Source: CBDBUR01 sp965209065 (GTDB taxonomy: Bacteria > Pseudomonadota > Alphaproteobacteria > JAPOUT01 > G958296285). Taken from it: a stretch of 64,000 bases of DNA. The translations under genes and the position numbers were made by a program. Shown here in pieces: positions 16,728 to 24,373 of the stretch; positions within the stretch are counted from its first letter, which is position 1, and each line of letters opens with the position of its first letter. The DNA is taken from assembly GCA_965209065.1 (NCBI GenBank), contig OZ242373.1:620001-684000 (forward strand). The letters are read 5' to 3'. Under the pieces are notes generated by a model. That model was not told the origin of the DNA and ran no database searches. It saw only the letters and a program-made list of their open reading frames with translations.

Positions 16728-17517
16728 TTAATATCATATCGTCAAAAGCAGGAATTACCGACTGAGGCAGCTCTTTTTCTAGCGTCCTATAATCTAAGTC
16801 TATGTGCATATTCGTTAGCACCGCCTGTTGTGGCTTGACCCTATCAACCCAGCTCAAAGTCTTCTCAACGTGAGCATGCGTAGGATGAGGCGCATAGCGT
16901 AAGCTATCTACAATCCAGCATTCCAGCCCCTCCAAAGACGCGAAACTCTCCTCAGGAATATCAGCAACGTCAGGACAATAGGCAACCTTATTGTCAAAGC
17001 GAAAACCCAAAGCATCAATAGAGCCGTGGTGAAGCAAGATAGGCAAAATCTCTATCGCACCGCCCTCGCCCTCAATTTTAAGCGGGCGACCCGCCTCTAG
17101 CTTGTGAAGCTCTAGAAACTTCGGGTAGCCCGAGTTTTGAACCTCCGCGAAACAATAATCAAACCGTTCCGACATTATTTTGGCGCAAAAATCGTCCATA
17201 TAAACCGGGACGCTCTTAAAGCGGTTGAGAAAAAAAGCGCGCAGGTCATTGATGCCGTGAGTCTGGTCTGCGTGATGGTGCGTGTAAAGCACGCCGTCAA
17301 GCCAAGTTATTTGCTTATTGTAAAGTTGTTCGTAAATATCAGGCGAGGTATCCACCAAAAGGCGCGTCCAGTTTTCTCCTTCTCCGCGCTCAACCAAAAG
17401 AGAGCAGCGTCGGCGGCGATTTTTCGGCTCGGTCGGATCGCAAGAGCCCCAGTCGCCACCAATGCGAGGCACCCCGCCTGACGAGCCGCAACCCAAAATC
17501 GTTATACGCAAACTCAT
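16717..17517 (-). CDS. MBL-fold metallohydrolase, PhnP-like
   Basis: A 266-residue metallo-beta-lactamase-fold hydrolase. The N-terminal LGCGSSGGVPRIGGDWGSCD and the metal site THHHADQTHGINDLR are typical of the PhnP-related phosphodiesterases found next to tatD in alphaproteobacteria. Further metal ligands are likely in LLHHGS and DSLRYAPHPTHAHVE. True PhnP acts on cyclic ribose phosphates in phosphonate degradation, but no phn genes are here, so the substrate is unknown. It overlaps tatD by 4 nt and is the last gene of the rlpA/dacC-tmk-holB-metG-tatD operon. Its stop codon lies inside dif-like copy 2. Confidence 0.85.
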   Translation of the reverse strand: MSLRITILGCGSSGGVPRIGGDWGSCDPTEPKNRRRRCSLLVERGEGENWTRLLVDTSPDIYEQLYNKQITWLDGVLYTHHHADQTHGINDLRAFFLNRFKSVPVYMDDFCAKIMSERFDYCFAEVQNSGYPKFLELHKLEAGRPLKIEGEGGAIEILPILLHHGSIDALGFRFDNKVAYCPDVADIPEESFASLEGLECWIVDSLRYAPHPTHAHVEKTLSWVDRVKPQQAVLTNMHIDLDYRTLEKELPQSVIPAFDDMILKFA

Positions 17518-18302
17518 AGCTTCCTATATTTTTTAGCTTCGGTGAATAGAGCGTAAAAATTATTAGATGTTATTCGCGCGACATCATCGAGCGTTGTGCT
17601 TTTCAGTTTAGCTAGATACTCTGCCGTTTGGACAACATAAGCAGGCTCATTGCGCTTGCCGCGGTTCGGCATAGGAGCGAGATAGGGGGAATCGGTTTCA
17701 ACAAGCAAGCGCTCAACAGGAATAATTTCTACCGCATCACGCAATGCCTCCGCGTTCTTAAAAGTTAAAATGCCCGATAAGGAAATGTATAAACCCAACT
17801 CTAAAGCCTTTTTGGCAAAGGCGGCGTTGGAAGTAAAGCAATGAATCAAGGCAGGGAAATCCCCTTTTGCCTTCTCTGCGGTCAAAAGCTCTATCATCTC
17901 GTCATCGGCGCCGCGACTATGGATGATAACCGGCAATCCCGTTTGGCGCGATGCCTCAATATGAATAGAAAAAAGCTGCTTTTGTAGCTCCTCATAATCG
18001 CGGTTGAAATAAAAATCTAAGCCGGTCTCGCCCAAGCCAACGACTTTAGGCGCACGTGCCAGCTCTAGCAGCGTTTCAAGCGTCATCTCAGCGTGAGAAG
18101 CAACCTCGTGAGGGTGAACCCCAACCGAATAAACAACAGACGCATATTTGCTGGCAATCGCCGCCATGGACTTCGCCTCATCAAGCCGCGTAGAAATGGA
18201 AACCATCATATCAACGCCCGCCGCCTGCGCGCGCGCAACAACTTCATCTAAATCCTGCTGGAAGTCGGGAAAATTTAAGTGGCAATGGCTATCAACAAGC
18301 AT
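17514..18302 (-). CDS. tatD: TatD-family metal-dependent DNase
   Basis: A 262-residue TIM-barrel metallohydrolase. Metal ligands are visible as the HxH pair in VDSHCHLNF, Glu in GLGETGLDF, His in LPVIIHSRGAD, His in ALIHCFTS and Asp in LVETDSPYLAP. Family members are 3'-5' exonucleases acting on damaged DNA; despite the name they are not required for Tat export. The start shares 1 nt with the metG stop and the end overlaps the phnP-like gene by 4 nt. metG-tatD-phnP is a conserved alphaproteobacterial string. Confidence 0.94.
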   Translation of the reverse strand: MLVDSHCHLNFPDFQQDLDEVVARAQAAGVDMMVSISTRLDEAKSMAAIASKYASVVYSVGVHPHEVASHAEMTLETLLELARAPKVVGLGETGLDFYFNRDYEELQKQLFSIHIEASRQTGLPVIIHSRGADDEMIELLTAEKAKGDFPALIHCFTSNAAFAKKALELGLYISLSGILTFKNAEALRDAVEIIPVERLLVETDSPYLAPMPNRGKRNEPAYVVQTAEYLAKLKSTTLDDVARITSNNFYALFTEAKKYRKL

Positions 18303-19846
18303 TAAGCCTCCTTTTTTATCCTATTATATCGGGGGAAAATTGCTTTCGGCTCAGGTAGTTGTGTTCCGCTTTTAATTTCAGCTGTTAGGTGAGAGAATAA
18401 ACGTTCATCGTCTGGCACCGCCAGCAGGTCAAGCAGCTGGTTCATTTTAGTTGGCATAAAAGGCAGGAGCAACGTTCCCGCCGCGCGTAAAAAATGAAGC
18501 GTAGAGTATAAAGTGTTGTCCCTTTGTTCCCCTTCTTGATTCCCCCCCTTTTCCCATGGTCGAGCTTCGGTGAAAATGCGGTTGGCTTCGCTTACCAAGT
18601 CAAAAATAAGCCTCAAGGCTAAATCTAACCGCTGCCTATCCATTGCCTCACGAATTTTATCTAAATCATTTTCATTTATAATTTTTCTGGGCATTAAAAC
18701 TTCTGGCACCCTGCCCTCGTAGTTTTTTTGAATCATCGTCAGGCAACGCTGGGCTAAATTGCCGAGATTGTTCGCAAGGTCAGCATTGAGCTTTGTTATC
18801 AGCATCTCCTCACTATAAGCACCATCATTTCCAAAAGGCGTGTTGCTTAGCAGAAAGTAGCGAAACTCATCGACCCCGTAAAGCTCAGCTTGCTCGAAAG
18901 GGTCAATCACATTTTTAAGCGACTTTGACATTTTCTCTCCCTCTTCGGTCAAAATCATTCCGTGCGCGAAGACTTTTTTCGGTATCGCCAGCTCCGCGCT
19001 CATCAAAAAAGCCGGCCAATAAACCGTATGAAAGCGCAAAATATCTTTGCCAATCAGATGTAAATCAGCAGGCCAGAGCTTGAATTTTTCACTATTTTCA
19101 TCGGGATAATCGCATGCCGTTAAGTAATTCGTCAGCGCGTCAAGCCAAACATAAACAATATGCTTACCCTCCCCAAGCTTATTTTCTGTGGGCGCTTGAA
19201 CGCCCCAGTCAAAACTAGAGCGCGAGATAGATAAATCCTTCAACCCGCCTTTCACAAAAGAAAGAATTTCATTATAACGCGTCTTGGGACTTATAAAATC
19301 AGGGTTGGCTTGATAATAATCCAAAAGTTTTTGCTGATAGCTCGACAGGCGGAAGAAATAGCTATCCTCCTTCATCCACTCGACCGGCGCGCCGCCCGGG
19401 GTCTGCCATTCGCCCTTTTCGTTTTTGATAAGCTCGCTTTCGGTGTAGAACTCCTCCTCGCGCACCGCATACCAGCCCTCGTATTTATCTTGATAGATGT
19501 CGCCCTTGGCTTCGAGCTTTTGCCAAATCGCCCGCACCGCCTGATGATGCGGCGGCTCACTCGTGCGAATGAAGCGGTCGTAAGAGATGTTAAAGCGCGC
19601 ACACATAGAGGTGAATTTTTTACTTAGCGCGTCAGTCATTTCTTGAGGCGTGATGCCCTGCGCTTTCGCCGCGCGATATATTTTCTGCCCGTGGTCGTCT
19701 GTGCCGGTGAGAAAAAAAACCTCGTATCCATCAAGCCGCTTGAAACGCGCGAGCGCGTCAGCCGCGATTGCCTCGTAAGCATGCCCGATATGCGGGCTCG
19801 CGTTGGGGTAGGAAATTGCCGTAGTGATATAAAATTTTTCTGCCAT
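18302..19846 (-). CDS. metG: Methionyl-tRNA synthetase
   Basis: Class I aminoacyl-tRNA synthetase that charges tRNA-Met, including the initiator tRNA encoded at 58.1 kb. The HIGH motif is at residues 19-22 (SPHIGHAYEAIAAD) and KMSKS is present in EKMSKSLKNVIDP. The connective domain lacks the zinc-binding cysteine knuckles, indicating the zinc-free type. The C-terminal dimerisation domain of the E. coli enzyme is absent, giving 514 residues. A short hydrophilic stretch rich in Gly, Glu and Gln (KGGNQEGEQRDN) near residue 440 looks like a local insertion. It overlaps holB and tatD by 1 nt each. Confidence 0.96.
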   Translation of the reverse strand: MAEKFYITTAISYPNASPHIGHAYEAIAADALARFKRLDGYEVFFLTGTDDHGQKIYRAAKAQGITPQEMTDALSKKFTSMCARFNISYDRFIRTSEPPHHQAVRAIWQKLEAKGDIYQDKYEGWYAVREEEFYTESELIKNEKGEWQTPGGAPVEWMKEDSYFFRLSSYQQKLLDYYQANPDFISPKTRYNEILSFVKGGLKDLSISRSSFDWGVQAPTENKLGEGKHIVYVWLDALTNYLTACDYPDENSEKFKLWPADLHLIGKDILRFHTVYWPAFLMSAELAIPKKVFAHGMILTEEGEKMSKSLKNVIDPFEQAELYGVDEFRYFLLSNTPFGNDGAYSEEMLITKLNADLANNLGNLAQRCLTMIQKNYEGRVPEVLMPRKIINENDLDKIREAMDRQRLDLALRLIFDLVSEANRIFTEARPWEKGGNQEGEQRDNTLYSTLHFLRAAGTLLLPFMPTKMNQLLDLLAVPDDERLFSHLTAEIKSGTQLPEPKAIFPRYNRIKKEA

Positions 19847-20799
19847 TATGCCAATAATTTCTCTAAAGCTAGAAACATACTCTGCGCCGAAAGTTTTTTA
19901 TCCATATTGAGACGGCGCGTCGTTTTGATAATTTCATTCAGCTCACCCCATAGTTTTATTCCCTTTTTAGCCACACCAATTTTACCTGTTTTTGTCGAGA
20001 GCTGATGACTCCAATATAACATCAAATCACATAAAAGCTCGTAATTTTGGTTATCTGCGGCATAGGTCGTGCAGAATTTTTGTATTGCTTGCTGGTCGGG
20101 AGTCGATAAAGTTTTAACGATATTAAAAAAATCTTGGTGTAGCTTCTTGCCTTCTTGCTGAACAAAATGGAGCGCCTTACCTAAAGACCCTTCCGCCAAA
20201 CACGTAGCAAGCTCAATTTCTTTGGGCGATAAGTTTGGATTAAAAGATTTCAACCCCGCGCGCACCTCTTCGTTTGATAGGCGCGAAAGTTTAAGCCTAT
20301 AACAACGCGAACGCAAAGTCGCAAGCACAATACCCGAACAATGACTTACCAAAAACAGCATTCCATGTTCGGGCGGCTCCTCTAAAATTTTCAATAAAGC
20401 ATTCGCCGCGTTGATGTTCATATTATCCACCGCATCAATAATAACGATGCGATGTTTGCTAAGCGCCGGGCTTTTGGTGAAAAAACTGCTCACGCCGCGA
20501 ATATCATCAACCGAGATGGTTTGCGTTTTATTATCTGCCGCTGGCTCTATGTATAAAAAGTCGGGGTGGCTGCCTGCATTGGTTAAGTTCCACGCGGCGG
20601 AAGTTTCTTTTATCGCCAAATTATCTAGCCGCTCGCTAGGCTCGGCGAGCAGAAATTGCCCCACACGCCTCGCCAGCGCTGCCTTGCCGATGCCCTTTTT
20701 CCCCTCAATCAGCCACGAATGGTGCAGGCGAGAGGAAGACAACAGCTTCTCCACCTCTTCTATCTCCCGCGCGTGCCCAAATAAAGAATCTCCCGCCAT
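19846..20799 (-). CDS. holB: DNA polymerase III subunit delta prime
   Basis: Clamp-loader subunit that helps load the beta sliding clamp. The 317-residue AAA+ protein begins SLFGHAREIEEVEKLL, has a Walker-A-like loop EGKKGIGKAALARR, and contains the characteristic IIDAVDNMNINAANALLKILEEPP. The SRC motif appears in LATLRSRCYRLKL. It lies between tmk and metG with 1-nt overlaps at both ends, the usual alphaproteobacterial order. Confidence 0.92.
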   Translation of the reverse strand: MAGDSLFGHAREIEEVEKLLSSSRLHHSWLIEGKKGIGKAALARRVGQFLLAEPSERLDNLAIKETSAAWNLTNAGSHPDFLYIEPAADNKTQTISVDDIRGVSSFFTKSPALSKHRIVIIDAVDNMNINAANALLKILEEPPEHGMLFLVSHCSGIVLATLRSRCYRLKLSRLSNEEVRAGLKSFNPNLSPKEIELATCLAEGSLGKALHFVQQEGKKLHQDFFNIVKTLSTPDQQAIQKFCTTYAADNQNYELLCDLMLYWSHQLSTKTGKIGVAKKGIKLWGELNEIIKTTRRLNMDKKLSAQSMFLALEKLLA

Positions 20800-21389
20800 T
20801 AGAACGCTTCCTTTATAATAGCGGCAATAGTTTGTTCGCTCTGGCTAGCGTCTATAACACAATAACGCGCATGCTTTTTAGCTATCTCTAAATAACCCTG
20901 TCGCACGCGTTCGAAAAAATCCTTACCGAGCCGCTCGTAGCTAGAAAGCTCCAAGCCACGCGCTTTAAGCCGCGCGAACATCACCGAAACCTCAATATCC
21001 ATAATGAAAACTATATCAGGCTTCAAGCCGCGCGTGGCAAGATGATTTTGCTCCTCTATCATCTCAAGAGAAAGCCCCAGCCCATAGCCTTGATAGGCAA
21101 GCGTGGAATCCGTAAAGCGGTCGCTTATCACGTAAGCGCCTTGCGCCAGCGCAGGCTGAATGAGCTTCTCGCAATGCTGTGCGCGCGCCGCGGCAAGCAA
21201 AAACAGCTGCGCCAGAGGCGTATAATCCCCCGCGTGCTTATGGAGCAAGGCGCGCACCTCATCGCCATAAGGTTCTCTGCTCGTCTTCACTTGATTGCCC
21301 TGCGCGCTTAAATAAGCCGCAAGGTGCTTCACTTGGCTGCTTTTACCCGAGCCGTCTATCCCCTCAAAACTGATGAACCGCTTAGCCAC
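20799..21389 (-). CDS. tmk: Thymidylate kinase
   Basis: Phosphorylates dTMP to dTDP. The P-loop FISFEGIDGSGKSSQVKHL opens the protein, and the DRx motif is in YVISDRFTDSTLAYQGYG. The open frame continues upstream to an ATG at 21431, but those 14 extra residues would lie inside dacC and precede the conserved first strand. I place the start at GTG 21389; TTG 21392 is equally possible and has the better-spaced GGAG. Either overlaps the dacC stop by 8-11 nt, consistent with translational coupling in the dacC-tmk-holB operon. Confidence 0.93.
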   Translation of the reverse strand: MAKRFISFEGIDGSGKSSQVKHLAAYLSAQGNQVKTSREPYGDEVRALLHKHAGDYTPLAQLFLLAAARAQHCEKLIQPALAQGAYVISDRFTDSTLAYQGYGLGLSLEMIEEQNHLATRGLKPDIVFIMDIEVSVMFARLKARGLELSSYERLGKDFFERVRQGYLEIAKKHARYCVIDASQSEQTIAAIIKEAF

Positions 21390-22548
21390 CAAACAAAAGA
21401 TACTCCAAAGAAGATATAGCCCTGCCGACAAACCCCAGCTCTTCTATATCTTGTGATGCGACAAGAGGCATTTCGGTAATCAAACTTCCGCCTAATTCTT
21501 TTACACGCACCCAGCCGATTTTATCTCCCTTTTTTATCGGGGCGGGAATAGGCGTGAGGTAATCTATCGACACCTTCACCAGACGGCGGCGCTGTCTGGT
21601 TATCGCGAGGGAGAAATCTTTTTCAACGGTCGCCACTACGCGGTTTTTTTTTCCATGCCAAACCGCTATTTCTTCAATCACATCTCCCGCCTGAAAAAAA
21701 CGATAGGTTTGGAAAGCACGAAATCCCCAGTTTAGAATTTTATACCCTTCGCCGCGTCTGTCTTGCTGCGAGTTCAAGCCATTGACCACCAAAATTAACC
21801 GCCGCGCACCGCGCTTCGCCGAAGCCACAATGCCATAACCCGATTCCTCCGTGTGTCCGGTCTTGAGACCATCAACGCCGATGCGGTCGCGCAATAACAA
21901 GTTGCGGTTTCTCTGCGTTATCTTATTCCAAGTGAAAGTGCGCTCAGCATAATAAGAATAATACTCAGGATAGGCTTGGATATGGTGGCGGGCTAATAAA
22001 GCAAGGTCATAAGGTGTGGTTTCATGTCCCTTGTCAGGCCAGCCGGTGGCGTTCTTGAAGGTTGTCTTCATCATACCGATGCTTTTCGCATACTCGGTCA
22101 TTTTTTCGGCAAAAGCCTCCTCGCTGGTGGCTAAATTTTCGGCGATGGCTATCGCCGCGTCATTGCCCGACTGAATAACGACACCCCGAATTAAATCTTC
22201 CACTCGCACTAAACTTTCTGGCTCCAAAAACATAGATGATGAACCCGACTTCTCGCCACCCTTTTCAACCGCGTTTTTGCTAACCAAAAACTCGTCATCG
22301 AGACGCACGCGCTGTGCCTTCAGCTCCTCAAATAGAAGTGCGAGCGTAACGATTTTTGTCATGCTCGCCGGCGGCATGAGCGTATTGCCGTTGCGCTCGA
22401 AAAGCACCGTGCCGGTTTCCATATCCATCAGCATCGCGTAAGGCGCTGCCGTCCCTATCTCAGAGAAACTAAGCGCGCGAGACGGCAGAAATAAAAATGA
22501 AAATAAAAAAAACGCTACAGCATAACTTGAATAATTGAATTGAGCCAT
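21382..22548 (-). CDS. dacC: D-alanyl-D-alanine carboxypeptidase (DacC/DacA-like PBP)
   Basis: Periplasmic penicillin-binding protein that trims the terminal D-Ala of peptidoglycan stem peptides. The 388 residues begin with a signal peptide (AVAFFLFSFLFLPSRALS). The active-site motifs are all present: SxxK in PPASMTKIVT, SxN in VIQSGNDAAIA and KTG in DGLKTGHTEESG. A C-terminal beta-sandwich (PBP5_C, from about residue 280) and a final amphipathic stretch (ISSLEYLLFGG) suited to membrane anchoring follow. rlpA lies 19 bp upstream on the same strand and tmk overlaps downstream. The dacC symbol is by family; dacA would be equally acceptable. Confidence 0.94.
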   Translation of the reverse strand: MAQFNYSSYAVAFFLFSFLFLPSRALSFSEIGTAAPYAMLMDMETGTVLFERNGNTLMPPASMTKIVTLALLFEELKAQRVRLDDEFLVSKNAVEKGGEKSGSSSMFLEPESLVRVEDLIRGVVIQSGNDAAIAIAENLATSEEAFAEKMTEYAKSIGMMKTTFKNATGWPDKGHETTPYDLALLARHHIQAYPEYYSYYAERTFTWNKITQRNRNLLLRDRIGVDGLKTGHTEESGYGIVASAKRGARRLILVVNGLNSQQDRRGEGYKILNWGFRAFQTYRFFQAGDVIEEIAVWHGKKNRVVATVEKDFSLAITRQRRRLVKVSIDYLTPIPAPIKKGDKIGWVRVKELGGSLITEMPLVASQDIEELGFVGRAISSLEYLLFGG

Positions 22549-22567
22549 TTATCTCTCGTTTAGGGGG

Positions 22568-23368
22568 CTAGGGGTCGTGGGGGATAGCCAAAATTTCGGT
22601 TTCGCGGTATCCGTGCGCGAACAAAACCGCTTGAGCAGCCTCTACCTCATTTTTAGCCTCAAAAGCACCAATAATCAAGCGCCAATGTTTTCCCACCCTC
22701 TCCAAAGCCGTGTGCCCTAACTGCGTCGAGCTTATCTTGCTCTTATGCGTTAGCGCCTTCAGCTTGGAGGCAAAACTCTGCGTTTTGATGTAGTAAAGCT
22801 TTTTGGGTTTGAGCTCATCGACCGGTCGCCACTCGCCGCGCACGACCCGCCGCTTGAGCTGGCGGTAGAGCTTGCCCTCGTCGCTGGGGCGCGCGCTGCC
22901 GACATAGCGCACTTCCACGCGCCCTATGCCCGCCTTGAGAAAACCGAGCATCTGCGCGGCTTTGCGTGAAACATCTATAATTCGGTTGCGCGTATCGGTG
23001 CCGTGGTCGCTTTTGTAAGGACCTCTATCATTGACCCGCAACACCAGACTCCTCCGATTGTCGAGATTGGTGACGCGCACATAAGTTGGCATCGGCAGGG
23101 TTTTATGCGCCGCCGTGAGCTGATGCATATTATAAATCTCGCCATTGGCGGTCTTTCTGCCGTGGAACTGCTTGCCATACCAAGACGCCATTCCAGTTTC
23201 TACATAATTGAGATTCTTGCGCGCGCGATAGCGCACTCCCTTGACCTTATAAACGCCGCCCTCTTTGTAATAGCCGCCCTCTCCGCTGGCAATCAGCGGG
23301 TTGCTAGAGCAGCCACCAAGCAAAAAAAGTAGCGCAAAAAATAGCAAATAGTGTCCCTTTAGGCTCAT
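22568..23368 (-). CDS. rlpA: Septal-ring lytic transglycosylase RlpA family lipoprotein
   Basis: Outer-membrane lipoprotein with a lipoprotein signal peptide ending in the lipobox LLGGC. The double-psi beta-barrel domain follows (GMASWYGKQFHGRKTANGE, then TNLDNRRSLVLRVNDRGPY). A C-terminal SPOR domain (about residues 185-262) would bind denuded septal glycan. The E and D residues (NGE, NDRGPY) needed for lytic activity in Pseudomonas RlpA are present. The start is the ATG at 23368. The frame runs on to 23500, but that extension reads the antisense of tRNA-Ser and is rejected. dacC follows after 19 bp. Confidence 0.93.
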   Translation of the reverse strand: MSLKGHYLLFFALLFLLGGCSSNPLIASGEGGYYKEGGVYKVKGVRYRARKNLNYVETGMASWYGKQFHGRKTANGEIYNMHQLTAAHKTLPMPTYVRVTNLDNRRSLVLRVNDRGPYKSDHGTDTRNRIIDVSRKAAQMLGFLKAGIGRVEVRYVGSARPSDEGKLYRQLKRRVVRGEWRPVDELKPKKLYYIKTQSFASKLKALTHKSKISSTQLGHTALERVGKHWRLIIGAFEAKNEVEAAQAVLFAHGYRETEILAIPHDP

Positions 23369-23409
23369 TTGCCTAGTATAAAAGTTTATGGTTAAGTATT
23401 GCTTAACAC

Positions 23410-23499
23410 GGATGGGTGGCCGAGTGGTTGAAGGCACTGGTCTTGAAAACCAGCAAGCGTGAAAGCGTTTCGGGGGTTCGAATCCCTCCCCATCCGCCA
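23410..23499 (+). tRNA. tRNA-Ser (anticodon UGA)
   Basis: The 90-nt gene has acceptor stem GGATGGG pairing with CCCATCC, an anticodon stem CTGGT/ACCAG around the loop CTTGAAA (anticodon TGA), a long variable arm as expected for serine, the T-loop GGTTCGAATCC and an encoded CCA end. It reads UCA codons. It is divergent from rlpA. Confidence 0.97.
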
Positions 23500-23561
23500 T
23501 TCGCCAATCTAGTTCTCGTTTCTATACGAAGATTTTTGACATTTGACATAATCAATTCCCC

Positions 23562-23921
23562 CTAGCAACCGCTAAACATCATACAGAAAAATAAGCTATA
23601 GAAAAAGATAACAATAGCACTAGCAGCCACAAAAATAAAAAATTCCATGATAACAATATGTCTAAACTTTATCAACTTAGAAGCCATAAGCCGTAAAGTG
23701 AGGTGGCGTAAGGTAGTAGTTACCAAAACTCCTGCAATCGCCCAAGAAAAAACAAAAAAAGCTAACCAACTAAAAAACAGGAGCTCTTTAAATGTTCCAA
23801 TTGTATAGGGGTAAGAAAGAGTAATTGGGTAAAGACTTGCTATACCCACACCCCAAAAAGCACACACAAACAAAGCAGGAAAACTTTGCCAAATATTTTG
23901 CTTTTTTACTTTTGATGTCAT
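23562..23921 (-). CDS. Small membrane protein of unknown function
   Basis: Not recognised. The 119-residue product starts with a short basic cytoplasmic end (MTSKVKKQN) and has about three hydrophobic segments near residues 13-32, 44-68 and 88-115, ending in CMMFSGC. It is A+T-rich compared with the housekeeping genes. It lies 11 bp downstream of a second small membrane protein gene on the same strand, so the two are probably co-transcribed and may act together. No charged motif suggests an enzyme. It could be an accessory gene gained with its neighbour. Confidence 0.6.
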   Translation of the reverse strand: MTSKVKKQNIWQSFPALFVCAFWGVGIASLYPITLSYPYTIGTFKELLFFSWLAFFVFSWAIAGVLVTTTLRHLTLRLMASKLIKFRHIVIMEFFIFVAASAIVIFFYSLFFCMMFSGC

Positions 23922-23932
23922 AACATCCTCAT

Positions 23933-24361
23933 CTATTGAACTAAATTGATCAGAATTTCTAATTTATACACTACCATAAGACTAACAGGTAAAGCAATTG
24001 TAAAAAATAATATAGAAATAACAGCTAAAATTTTTGTTCGTTGGGAAAGAAACTTCCCCATAACCCACCGCCATAAAGAGATACCCCCCAAGACTACAGG
24101 AAATGCAACAATCAAAACTCCTGAAATAAAAATAATGAAAATATTTATAGTTGAGGAAGCATACTTCTCAAGAAAAGAGTCGTATGGGTGAAACTCTGGA
24201 AATTGAATATTAAAAAAACTATAGATATGGAATAAAATAACACCAGGAATAAAGCCTAAAAAAGCAACCACAAGCCCCATCAAAAAGTCGCGCGCAAAAC
24301 TTTCACTCTCTAAATCCAGTCGCTCTATTTTTTCATTTAGCCATTTGAACCACGTAACCAT
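23933..24361 (-). CDS. Small membrane protein of unknown function
   Basis: Not recognised. The 142 residues begin with an amphipathic, charged region (WLNEKIERLDLESESFARDF) followed by three hydrophobic segments (about residues 27-50, 70-95 and 110-138). The ATG has a GGGGGA ribosome site 12 bp downstream of the Sel1-repeat gene, so Sel1-protein, this gene and the next small membrane gene form a possible three-gene unit. The base composition is A+T-rich like its partner. No function can be given. Confidence 0.6.
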   Translation of the reverse strand: MVTWFKWLNEKIERLDLESESFARDFLMGLVVAFLGFIPGVILFHIYSFFNIQFPEFHPYDSFLEKYASSTINIFIIFISGVLIVAFPVVLGGISLWRWVMGKFLSQRTKILAVISILFFTIALPVSLMVVYKLEILINLVQ

Positions 24362-24373
24362 ACATTCCCCCAG

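Noticed and set aside
16560..16740. Simple rho-independent terminator or MITE at the 34-bp imperfect inverted repeat
   Set aside because: The arms match XerC/XerD binding halves almost base for base and no U-run or target-site duplication is evident, so the dif reading explains more. A structural role in mRNA is still possible.
23369..23500. Upstream extension of rlpA (product beginning MADGEGFEPPKRFHACWFS)
   Set aside because: This is the antisense reading of tRNA-Ser, a common false extension; a lipoprotein signal peptide starts at 23368.
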